A stretch of DNA of 24,038 bases from Dehalococcoidia bacterium UBA2777 (lineage in GTDB: Bacteria; Chloroflexota; Dehalococcoidia; UBA2247; UBA2777). The notes beneath the pieces were generated by a model. That model searched no databases and had not been told where the DNA came from. It saw nothing but the letters and a program-made list of their open reading frames with translations. The stretch is from positions 1 to 24,038 of the forward strand of contig DEIJ01000068.1 in the NCBI GenBank assembly GCA_002352365.1. Reading direction: 5' to 3'. The position numbers were made by a program, and so were the translations under genes. This document shows, one piece after another, positions 4,808-11,068 of the stretch. Position 1 is the first letter of the stretch. Each line of letters starts with the position of its first letter.

Positions 4808-6952
4808 ATGCCATTCCGAGAGATAGGCTGGGAGATCAGCCAGTGGTGGATCGTTTACATCCCAGGGATTCTGGCGGTGATAGCTATTGGCTATGGAGGA
4901 TATGAGCGTTATCGCCTGTGGCGTTTGGGAAAACCAGCCAGTATATTTGAAAACCTCGGTGGGAGAATAAAATCGTTTATCAATCCTGCAATATTCGATG
5001 GCTTTGCCCATAGGAGGTTGTTTGGGGTTACTTTTGACTTCAGCGGAGTGAGAAGTCTGTCTAATGAACTTAGAGAAGGAGTCAGTTTCTTCCCCCCGAA
5101 AATTGCCACTAAGCACCCTCTCGGCGGACTGATCCGTTCTGCAGTTAGCCCCTTCATTCCCAAGGAGTTCTACCCAGGAATAATACATTTCCTCCTCTTC
5201 GGAGGTGCTGGCTTGCTCCTGCTGGGCACTGCAATGGATGTCGTCGCCCATTATGACTATCCCTTTATGCGTGGGGCAACCTATCTAGGCTTCTCCCTGG
5301 TTAATGATCTCGGCGGTGTATTTATGCTCCTCGGGGTGATTTTAGCCCTCATCAGGAGATACATTCAACGGCCGCAGAGATTAACCAATACTGCTGAGGA
5401 TGCCTTAATCCTGGGTTTAATCTTTGTTGTGGTTCTTAGTGGCTTTATTCTCGAGGGATTCCGAATTTGTGCGGTGGCCTCTCACACTGAATTAGCCCAA
5501 CCCGGCTGGGCAAGGTGGAGCTTTTTAGGCTATGCCCTATCCTTAGCTTTCGACAACTTAGCCCCGGCAACACAACTGGTATGGTATCAATGGCTATGGT
5601 GGGGGCATATGGTGTTTACTATGGGGGTAATCATCTATATCTCTCTTGCCTTCAGTAAACTGACCCATATCATAGTTGCCCCGCTGAATGTATTCTTCCG
5701 ATCCTTAAGACCCAAGGGGGCATTGGTTCCCATCCTCAACTTGGAAGAGGCGGAGAGTTTCGGCGCAGAGAAAATTGAAGATTTCACCTGGAAGCAGCTC
5801 ATGGATCTTGATGCTTGCACCGGCTGTGGACGCTGTCAGGATAATTGCCCGGTATACCTAAGCGGTAAAGCTCTTTCTCCTAAGAAGCTGATCCAAGACC
5901 TCAAGAGCCATCTGGAGGAAAAAGGTAGGAAATCCCAAAATAACTCTCGAAGCTTAATTGGCGAGGTGATCAGCGAGGATGATATCTGGGCGTGTACTAC
6001 TTGTCGCGCTTGTCAACAAGTTTGTCCGGTATTTGTGGAACATATTGATAAGACCATTGAGATGCGACGTTACCTAGTGCTCTCAGAATCAAGATTTCCG
6101 GAAACTGCTATGGGAGCTCTGACAAGTATTGAGACCAGAGGCCATCCCTGGAGAGGAACTACCGCCGTGAGAACAGATTGGGCCGATGGGCTGGGGATCA
6201 AGGAGCTCTCACAGGATAGTGAGATAGATATCCTCTATTGGGTTGGTTGCACTGAAGCCCTTGAGGATCGCAGTATGAAGGTAGCCATTGCTGTGGGCAA
6301 GATACTGAAGAAAGCTGGGATCAAATTCGGCATATTGGGTTCTGAGGAAACTTGCTGTGGTGAGCCGGCACGGAGAATGGGAAATGAATATCTTTTTCAG
6401 ATCCAAGCCCAGCGAAACATTGAACTGCTCAAAAGTTACCAGGTGAAAAAGATCATCACCGCTTGCCCCCATTGCTTTAATACCATCAAGAATGAATACC
6501 CCCAGTTTGGCGGCGAATTTGAGGTTATTCACCACACCGAGTTTATTGCCAACCTAATCAAAAACGGCAGAATTGAGCCTTTTATGAGGCTAGACCAAAA
6601 AGTGACCTATCAGGACTCTTGCTATTTGGGGCGTTATAATGGCATTTATGATGCACCGCGGGAAATCCTCGCCTCTATCCCGAGGCTTAATTTGACTGAA
6701 ATGGCCTGGCGGAAAGAGAAAGGCTTTTGCTGTGGTGGTGGTGGTGGGCGGATGTGGATGGAGGAGCAGGGCACCAGGGTAAATCATATGCGCACCGAGG
6801 ATGTAATCAAAACTGGTGCCCAGATAGTAGCTACTGCCTGCCCCTTTTGTTTGCAGATGTTTGAGGATGGCATAAAGGCAAAAGGTGTCGAGGAATCCCT
6901 CAAGGCTATGGACATTGCTGAGTTGATCAACTTGGCGATTCCGTCCGAATAA
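4808..6952 (+). CDS. Membrane-bound HdrD-like Fe-S oxidoreductase (EMO-type, putative ETF:menaquinone oxidoreductase)
   Basis: A 714-residue fusion. The N-terminal half has about five membrane helices (roughly 13-34, 122-146, 158-184, 198-217, 262-286) with candidate heme b ligands His127, His267 and His287, resembling NarI/HdrE cytochromes. A two-cluster ferredoxin domain follows: C337-C340-C343-C347 and C396-C399-C402-C406. Two full CCG domains end the protein: C481, C516-C517, C553, C556 and C605, C641-C642, C678, C681. These bind non-cubane 4Fe-4S clusters in HdrB/HdrD. The layout matches the DUF224 oxidoreductases described as EMO in syntrophic fatty-acid degraders, which oxidise reduced EtfAB and reduce menaquinone. 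AGGAGGGAG precedes the ATG. The acyl-CoA dehydrogenases downstream fit this role. EtfAB is not in the window, so the partner is inferred; a TmcB/HdrD-like role is the alternative. Confidence 0.85.
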   Translation: MPFREIGWEISQWWIVYIPGILAVIAIGYGGYERYRLWRLGKPASIFENLGGRIKSFINPAIFDGFAHRRLFGVTFDFSGVRSLSNELREGVSFFPPKIATKHPLGGLIRSAVSPFIPKEFYPGIIHFLLFGGAGLLLLGTAMDVVAHYDYPFMRGATYLGFSLVNDLGGVFMLLGVILALIRRYIQRPQRLTNTAEDALILGLIFVVVLSGFILEGFRICAVASHTELAQPGWARWSFLGYALSLAFDNLAPATQLVWYQWLWWGHMVFTMGVIIYISLAFSKLTHIIVAPLNVFFRSLRPKGALVPILNLEEAESFGAEKIEDFTWKQLMDLDACTGCGRCQDNCPVYLSGKALSPKKLIQDLKSHLEEKGRKSQNNSRSLIGEVISEDDIWACTTCRACQQVCPVFVEHIDKTIEMRRYLVLSESRFPETAMGALTSIETRGHPWRGTTAVRTDWADGLGIKELSQDSEIDILYWVGCTEALEDRSMKVAIAVGKILKKAGIKFGILGSEETCCGEPARRMGNEYLFQIQAQRNIELLKSYQVKKIITACPHCFNTIKNEYPQFGGEFEVIHHTEFIANLIKNGRIEPFMRLDQKVTYQDSCYLGRYNGIYDAPREILASIPRLNLTEMAWRKEKGFCCGGGGGRMWMEEQGTRVNHMRTEDVIKTGAQIVATACPFCLQMFEDGIKAKGVEESLKAMDIAELINLAIPSE

Positions 6953-7010
6953 GTGGATATTCGAGGAGAATATTAGTAAGCTGAAGTAGCAGTAACTAAA
7001 GCAGTAAATC

Positions 7011-7060
7011 CTCCGCTTAGCCGTCGGCCTTTGCTGCTGGTATCAGATACCTGAGCGGAG
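7011..7060 (+). promoter_or_regulatory. Stem structure in the proC leader
   Basis: CTCCGCTTAG (7011-7020) pairs with CTGAGCGGAG (7051-7060) over 10 bp including one G-U. The 30-nt loop holds a competing perfect hairpin, GGTATC-A-GATACC (7039-7051). The structure ends about 10 nt before the GGAGG ribosome-binding site of proC. Two conformations are possible, which is the shape of a leader switch, but no known class was recognised. Confidence 0.3.
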
Positions 7061-7083
7061 CGTCTCTTGGAGGAAGGGAAGCG

Positions 7084-7890
7084 GTGCAAATTGCTTTCAT
7101 TGGTGGTGGGGTCATGGCTGAAGCCATGATCCGAGGCATTCTGGATAAAGGCTTGGCTGAATCTCGTCATCTTGTGGCTAGCGATATTGATGCCCAGCGA
7201 CGCGCCCTGTTGAGCCAAGAGTACGGGCTGGCAACTTTCCAAGATAACTGTTCTGCTGCCAAGCATGCTGAGGTAATTGTTTTGGCCATCCAGCCCTACT
7301 CACTTGCTCAAGTTATGGGAGAACTTGGGGGGCATGTTCAACCTGAGCAGTTGGTGCTTTCTATCGTGGCTGGGGTCGGCATGGCTACTATTAGCCAAGG
7401 ATTGAGGCATGAAATTATCGCTCGTGCTATGCCAAATATGCCTGCCCAGATTGGCGAAGGGATAAGTGTGTGGACGGTAGCCAGCGGGGTGAATGAGAGC
7501 TACCGGGAGAAGGTTCGCAGCCTATTGAATGTTCTGGGCAAGGAATTATTTGTCGGGGATGAAAGATACCTCGATATGGCTACTGCGGTGAGTGGGAGTG
7601 GGCCGGCTTATGTTTTGGTGATCATTGAATCACTTATTGATGCTGCGGTACACATTGGTCTACCTCGCCAGGCAGCCAAGGAGCTGGTGCTGCAAACGAT
7701 CTTGGGGACAACGAATGTGGTGAACAGGTGGAATAAGCATCCTGCTGAACTGCGTGACCTTGTTGTCTCCCCGGGAGGAACAACTGCCGCTGGTTTGCTC
7801 CAATTGGAGCAGGGCGGCTTACGAGCTACGCTCAGCCGGGCTATAATCGCCGGCTATGAGAAGGCCAAGAGCCTGGGAGGAAAAGTATAG
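7084..7890 (+). CDS. proC: Pyrroline-5-carboxylate reductase
   Basis: Last step of proline synthesis: NAD(P)H reduction of 1-pyrroline-5-carboxylate to L-proline, in the cytosol. The 268-residue length is normal. The Rossmann GxGxxA-type signature is seen as FIGGGVMAEAMIRG at about 4-17. The substrate-binding C-terminal domain carries AVSGSGPAYVLVIIESLIDA and LRDLVVSPGGTTAAGL, both diagnostic. The start is a GTG at 7084 with GGAGGAAGGG upstream. It is preceded by a 131-nt gap with a stem structure and followed, in an overlapping start/stop, by the YggT gene. The proC-yggT pairing is common in bacteria. Confidence 0.96.
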   Translation: MQIAFIGGGVMAEAMIRGILDKGLAESRHLVASDIDAQRRALLSQEYGLATFQDNCSAAKHAEVIVLAIQPYSLAQVMGELGGHVQPEQLVLSIVAGVGMATISQGLRHEIIARAMPNMPAQIGEGISVWTVASGVNESYREKVRSLLNVLGKELFVGDERYLDMATAVSGSGPAYVLVIIESLIDAAVHIGLPRQAAKELVLQTILGTTNVVNRWNKHPAELRDLVVSPGGTTAAGLLQLEQGGLRATLSRAIIAGYEKAKSLGGKV

Positions 7891-8138
7891 CAATAGTAGT
7901 CATCTTTGTCAATTTTATTGGTATCCTGTGCGAGATACTCACCTTCGCTATTGTAATTCGAGCTATCTTATCTTGGTTTTCCCCTCGTCCCAATCATCCG
8001 ATGATGGTTATTCTGGGGCAGATAACTGAGCCCTTTCTGGCCCCCTTGCGTCGTGTTGTCCCCAGGGTGGGGATGCTAGACATCACGCCGCTCGTTGCCA
8101 TTATCCTCCTCCAGTTAATTCTGTTCTCCTTGCCTTAG
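7887..8138 (+). CDS. YggT family membrane protein with non-standard start codon
   Basis: An 83-residue reading ending at TAG 8136-8138 has the YggT hallmarks. There is a hydrophobic N-terminal helix, then AIVIRAILSWFSPRPNHP, then ITEPFLAPLRRVVPRVGMLDITPLVA, then a C-terminal helix (IILLQLILFSLP). YggT proteins are small two-helix integral membrane proteins of poorly defined role, often next to proC. No ATG, GTG or TTG exists in frame before the first helix. The best-placed initiator is the ATA at 7887, overlapping the proC stop as ATAG, with GGGAGG 6 nt upstream in the proC 3' end. Family N-termini begin at about this point. A base error changing ATG to ATA is the alternative. The assignment is firm; the start is not. 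Confidence 0.8.
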   Translation: MAIVVIFVNFIGILCEILTFAIVIRAILSWFSPRPNHPMMVILGQITEPFLAPLRRVVPRVGMLDITPLVAIILLQLILFSLP

Positions 8139-8153
8139 CCGCTTTTGGGGAAG

Positions 8154-8182
8154 TTGTTTGCAAATCCATAGCGCGGTATAAT
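8154..8182 (+). promoter_or_regulatory. Sigma70-type promoter upstream of cvpA
   Basis: TTGTTT (8154-8159) and a perfect TATAAT (8177-8182) are 17 nt apart. Initiation near 8189 would leave a leader of about 16 nt before the cvpA ATG. This implies that cvpA and the Mth938-like gene can be transcribed separately from proC-yggT. Confidence 0.6.
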
Positions 8183-8204
8183 CTTCCTATAGGGTATCCT
8201 TAGA

Positions 8205-8696
8205 ATGAACTGGCTAGATGTACTTATTATAATTATTTCAGTTGCTTTTGCCTTTATTGGCCTACAGCATGGCTTGCTTAGAGCTATGTTTACTGTGGCA
8301 GGGTTAATCGGTGGCATTTACTTGGCGGGCCAGTACTATAGGAGTGTTGCCGAACAACTTTTCGGCTCAGGAAGTGGAGCTGAGATCGGTGCCTTCGGCC
8401 TTATTTTAGTGGCTGTTGTTGTAGTAGCAAACTTAGTTAGCTTACTTTTGCAGCGGCTGTTAAGTCCTCTAAAGATTAGCGGAGTAGTGGATAGGGGGGG
8501 AGGATTTGTCTTCGGACTGGGGGTAGGGGCAATAATGTGCGCGGCTATTTTAACTATTATAACCAAGTACCCTTTCGGTGGCATAGAAGGCACTATTAGC
8601 CACTCATCTATTGCCGAGCTTTTAATCGACCGCCTTCCTTTACTGCTCGATCTGCTTCCTGAAGAATTTGATTTTTTGCGAGATTTTTTCGCCTGA
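8205..8696 (+). CDS. cvpA: CvpA family membrane protein
   Basis: A 163-residue integral membrane protein with four hydrophobic segments (about 4-22, 27-45, 62-82 and 100-122). It opens MNWLDVLIIIISVAFAFIGLQHGLLRA, of which NWLDVL and G-x-x-x-G-L-L-R are the CvpA/colicin V production family signature. The family affects colicin V export in E. coli and cell-envelope traits elsewhere; a precise role is unknown. The ribosome-binding site is weak, but a good promoter lies just upstream. The Mth938-like gene starts 21 nt after its TGA stop, so the two are probably co-transcribed. Confidence 0.85.
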   Translation: MNWLDVLIIIISVAFAFIGLQHGLLRAMFTVAGLIGGIYLAGQYYRSVAEQLFGSGSGAEIGAFGLILVAVVVVANLVSLLLQRLLSPLKISGVVDRGGGFVFGLGVGAIMCAAILTIITKYPFGGIEGTISHSSIAELLIDRLPLLLDLLPEEFDFLRDFFA

Positions 8697-8717
8697 ATTT
8701 GAAAGATGGGGGCGCTT

Positions 8718-9077
8718 ATGGCTAAAATAGATAGCTTCAGTTTTGGTTCAATCGTTATCAATGGCAAAAAGTATCGCCGTGATGTTATTATTCATCCCGA
8801 GGGTACAGTAGAGAAAAGAAAGGGGGGTATTTGGATGTTTGGCCCCCATTCCTTTAGTAAAGAAGAGATCGAGAGACTAAAAGAAACTGGCGCTGAGATA
8901 ACCATTGTGGGAACAGGAACTAATAATAGGGCAGCCTTGTCTCCCGAGGCAGAAAAATACTCTCGGGCAGCTCAGCTCGATCTAATTGTCCTTCCCTCTC
9001 ACGAGGCAGTCAATCGAATAAATCAGCTAATAAGCCAAGGAAAACGAGTAGCTGCTCTCCTCCACATAACTTGCTGA
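8718..9077 (+). CDS. Mth938-like domain protein (DUF498)
   Basis: A 119-residue soluble protein of the Mth938-like family (PF04430). Diagnostic elements are FSFGSIVINGKKYRRDVIIH near the N-terminus, a central EGTVEKRKGG, EEIERLKETGAEITIVGTG, and the C-terminal VNRINQLISQGKRVAALLH. Structures exist for the family but biochemical function is unsettled; the eukaryotic relative NDUFAF3 helps assemble complex I. I chose the ATG at 8718 (MAKIDSF) because family members begin there and a G-rich stretch lies 6 nt upstream. An in-frame ATG at 8706 would add four residues. It is convergent with the ferredoxin gene with a 6-nt gap and no visible terminator. Confidence 0.82.
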   Translation: MAKIDSFSFGSIVINGKKYRRDVIIHPEGTVEKRKGGIWMFGPHSFSKEEIERLKETGAEITIVGTGTNNRAALSPEAEKYSRAAQLDLIVLPSHEAVNRINQLISQGKRVAALLHITC

Positions 9078-9083
9078 CATACT

Positions 9084-9350
9084 TTAGCTAACTGCTGGAG
9101 TTTCCCCTGGGTGTAGCTTGTGCCACTTCTGCAGTAATTGCTCGTGGGTTTCTTTGTAGTCGGGATCAAGCACGCAGCAATCAACTGGGCATACTTCAAC
9201 ACATCGAGATATTTCAAACCAGCCGACACATTCAGTGCACTTATCAGGGTCGATCACATATATTGTTTCCCCTTCTTTGATCGCCTCATTCTTGCATTCC
9301 GGCTCACAAGCGCCACAACTGATACACTCCTCGGTGATCTTATACGCCAT
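9084..9350 (-). CDS. YfhL-type 2[4Fe-4S] ferredoxin
   Basis: An 88-residue cytosolic electron carrier. Cluster I ligands are C9, C12, C15 and C19 (ECISCGACEPEC). Cluster II uses C38, C41, C50 and C54, with an eight-residue loop between C41 and C50 and the motif ISRCVEVCPVDCC, typical of the YfhL/Allochromatium-type family of low-potential ferredoxins. Residue 20 is Lys where a Pro is usual after the fourth Cys of cluster I. A strong AAGGAGGT site precedes the ATG. It is the last gene of the rsmD-coaD-ferredoxin run on the minus strand, 69 nt after coaD. Reducing partners are not identifiable from context. Confidence 0.92.
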   Translation of the reverse strand: MAYKITEECISCGACEPECKNEAIKEGETIYVIDPDKCTECVGWFEISRCVEVCPVDCCVLDPDYKETHEQLLQKWHKLHPGETPAVS

Positions 9351-9419
9351 CTTGCCTACCTCCTTTCTGAGTTTGAATTCTTAGCAGGAACCTACAAATA
9401 GGGGCTTGGCACTCATTTT

Positions 9420-9917
9420 TCAACTAGAGGAAACCTCTTTGGGGGAGAGTTTCTCTCTCAGGGCAGCGGCTACATATTTAGGAACAAATGCCTCGATGCA
9501 ACCTCCGCCTTGAGCTGCTTCCTTAAGTAGGCTAGAGCTGATAAATTGATGTTCAGCAGCAGCCATAAGACATACTGTCTCTATATCCGGAGAGAGCTTC
9601 TTATTCATCAGTGCCATGTCAAACTCTCGTTCGAAATCGGAACCTACCCGTAGCCCTCGGATGATAACCCTTGATCCCACCTCCTTGGCAAAGTCGACAG
9701 TGAGATTGGCATAGGATACTACTCGCACATTGGGGAGATGGCCTAGTGCTTTGCTCACCATCTCCACTCTTTCCCCAGTAGTAAACAGAAGGCGCTTAGG
9801 GGGAGAAGCGAAGACCCCGATAATCAATTGATCGACCAAGCCGGATGCTCGGCTAGCCACATCAATATGGCCATTGGTCACCGGGTCAAAGCTGCCGGGA
9901 TAGAGTGCCACAATCAT
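9420..9917 (-). CDS. coaD: Pantetheine-phosphate adenylyltransferase
   Basis: Fourth step of CoA synthesis: ATP plus 4'-phosphopantetheine gives dephospho-CoA and pyrophosphate. The 165-residue length is usual for the family. The nucleotidyltransferase TxGH signature appears as PGSFDPVTNGHIDVA (Thr14, His17). The C-terminal ISSSLLKE segment is the usual HxxISSTxxR/K-type phosphate-binding motif, and IIRGLRVGSDFEREFDMA is typical. The ATG at 9917 has AGGAGGG upstream; longer in-frame starts would run into rsmD. The rsmD stop and this ATG are separated by one base, so the two are translationally coupled, as in many Gram-positive-type genomes. Confidence 0.96.
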   Translation of the reverse strand: MIVALYPGSFDPVTNGHIDVASRASGLVDQLIIGVFASPPKRLLFTTGERVEMVSKALGHLPNVRVVSYANLTVDFAKEVGSRVIIRGLRVGSDFEREFDMALMNKKLSPDIETVCLMAAAEHQFISSSLLKEAAQGGGCIEAFVPKYVAAALREKLSPKEVSSS

Positions 9918-9918
9918 G

Positions 9919-10467
9919 TCAGCCCTCCTGGCCATAAATTGAAACCCAGGTATCACCATAATGCCGCTGCTTGACAAGTTGGAGCCATCTCAAGGTCAAG
10001 GGTAGCTGCTGATGTGAGGAATGTTGCACCACCACAGTCGCCTTTGCCCCCACAATTTTGGAGCCAAGCAATTCCTCCAAGGTATTGACTAAGGGGGGGC
10101 CACTATAAGGGGGGTCGGCAAAGATTATATCATATTCCTCCCCAAGCAGATGCAATGCCCGCTCTACCGGGCAGCAGTAGACCTTCGCTTGTGAGGTGAG
10201 CCTTAATCTTTCTAAGTTCTCCCCGATTACGGCACAACATCTAGGGTTCTGTTCTACAAAGTCTGCCCACTCAGCACCACGACTGAGTGCCTCAATCCCC
10301 AGGGCACCAGTGCCAGCAAACAGGTCAATCACTCGGGACCAGCTATTGGCAGTAGATTCTAGCATAGAGAATATTGCCCCCCGCACCAGTGCAGTGGTGG
10401 GGCGAATGGGGGACTTTCTTGGCGATTTAAGCCATTGTCCTTTTGCTTTACCGGCAATAACCCGCAT
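9919..10467 (-). CDS. rsmD: 16S rRNA (guanine966-N2)-methyltransferase RsmD
   Basis: SAM-dependent methylation of G966 of 16S rRNA during 30S assembly. The 182-residue protein starts MRVIAGKAKGQ, as the family does. It contains RPTTALVRGAIFSML, the SAM-binding DLFAGTGALGIEALSRGA and the catalytic DPPY in IIFADPPYSG. The ATG at 10467 is preferred over an in-frame start at 10653, because a near-consensus promoter maps at 10508-10535 between them and the extension has no family similarity. Initiation there gives a leader of about 34 nt. The gene is immediately upstream of coaD and divergent from acpS. Confidence 0.95.
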   Translation of the reverse strand: MRVIAGKAKGQWLKSPRKSPIRPTTALVRGAIFSMLESTANSWSRVIDLFAGTGALGIEALSRGAEWADFVEQNPRCCAVIGENLERLRLTSQAKVYCCPVERALHLLGEEYDIIFADPPYSGPPLVNTLEELLGSKIVGAKATVVVQHSSHQQLPLTLRWLQLVKQRHYGDTWVSIYGQEG

Positions 10468-10507
10468 CTTCAATTTAAGGAGCTGGGGAAATTCAAAACC
10501 CCTTACT

Positions 10508-10535
10508 ATTATATCAGTAGTTTGCCTGTAGTCAA
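10508..10535 (-). promoter_or_regulatory. Sigma70 promoter of rsmD-coaD-ferredoxin
   Basis: On the minus strand, TTGACT (10530-10535) and a perfect TATAAT (10508-10513) are separated by 16 nt. This is close to consensus and sits about 34 nt before the chosen rsmD start, which supports that start. Confidence 0.7.
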
Positions 10536-10606
10536 GTGTAAATTCTGAACTTGGGAGGTGGTTCGGACAAGGGGAAATCCATGGCCCTTGTGGGTGATCA
10601 GCGACT

Positions 10607-10635
10607 TTAACAACTCCATGTTGGAGAGTTATAAT
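10607..10635 (+). promoter_or_regulatory. Sigma70 promoter of acpS
   Basis: TTAACA (10607-10612) and a perfect TATAAT (10630-10635) are 17 nt apart. Initiation near 10642 gives a leader of about 35 nt before the acpS ATG at 10677. It is divergent from the rsmD promoter about 70 nt away. Confidence 0.65.
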
Positions 10636-10676
10636 TGTGTCAGCAACACACAAATCAAGCTGTTCTGGGTGACCTG

Positions 10677-11048
10677 ATGCATTGTGTTGGGGTAGATATA
10701 GTAGAAATAGCTCGGATCGAAGGGGCGGTAAGGAGATGGGGAGAGCATTTCCTCCACCATGTGTATACCCCGAGGGAAGTGGAGCTTTGCCACCATCGCC
10801 TTGCCTATCTAGCAGCTCGGTTTGCTGCTAAAGAGGCAGTGATGAAGGCATTAGGCGTCGGATTTACTGGTATTGGCTGGCGAGAAGTTGAAATCCTCCC
10901 TGGCTTAGGTGGCAAGCCTTCGATTTGCCTTTACGGCCGGGCGCAATCGAGAGCCCGGGAGCTCGGCTTAGGAGAGATAACTATCAGCTTATCTCATTCT
11001 GGTGACTATGCTATTGCCTGTGTAGTAGGATTTCCTATGACAGACTAA
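10677..11048 (+). CDS. acpS: Holo-[acyl-carrier-protein] synthase
   Basis: Transfers 4'-phosphopantetheine from CoA to the serine of apo-acyl carrier protein, opening fatty acid synthesis. The 123-residue length is typical. The Mg-binding motif CVGVDIVEIARIE (Asp7) and the second motif FAAKEAVMKALG are both intact, with the ending ISLSHSGDYAIACVV. The ATG at 10677 places the family N-terminus correctly; an in-frame start at 10635 would lie inside the promoter's -10 box. nnrD starts 20 nt downstream, and acpS-nnrD is a common pair. Confidence 0.95.
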   Translation: MHCVGVDIVEIARIEGAVRRWGEHFLHHVYTPREVELCHHRLAYLAARFAAKEAVMKALGVGFTGIGWREVEILPGLGGKPSICLYGRAQSRARELGLGEITISLSHSGDYAIACVVGFPMTD

Positions 11049-11068
11049 ATCGTCCCGCGAGGTGAGCA

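Noticed and set aside
4637..5251. A 204-codon open frame antisense to the small membrane protein and the EMO-like gene
   Set aside because: It is composed of antisense of well-supported coding sequence, has no recognisable domain and no convincing ribosome-binding site.
8336..8767. A 143-codon open frame antisense to cvpA
   Set aside because: It mirrors cvpA and the start of the Mth938-like gene; its low-complexity Ser/Lys/Pro composition is typical of antisense membrane-protein DNA.
10468..10653. A 62-residue N-terminal extension of RsmD
   Set aside because: It would span the near-consensus promoter at 10508-10535 and has no family similarity; RsmD proteins begin at MRVIAGK.
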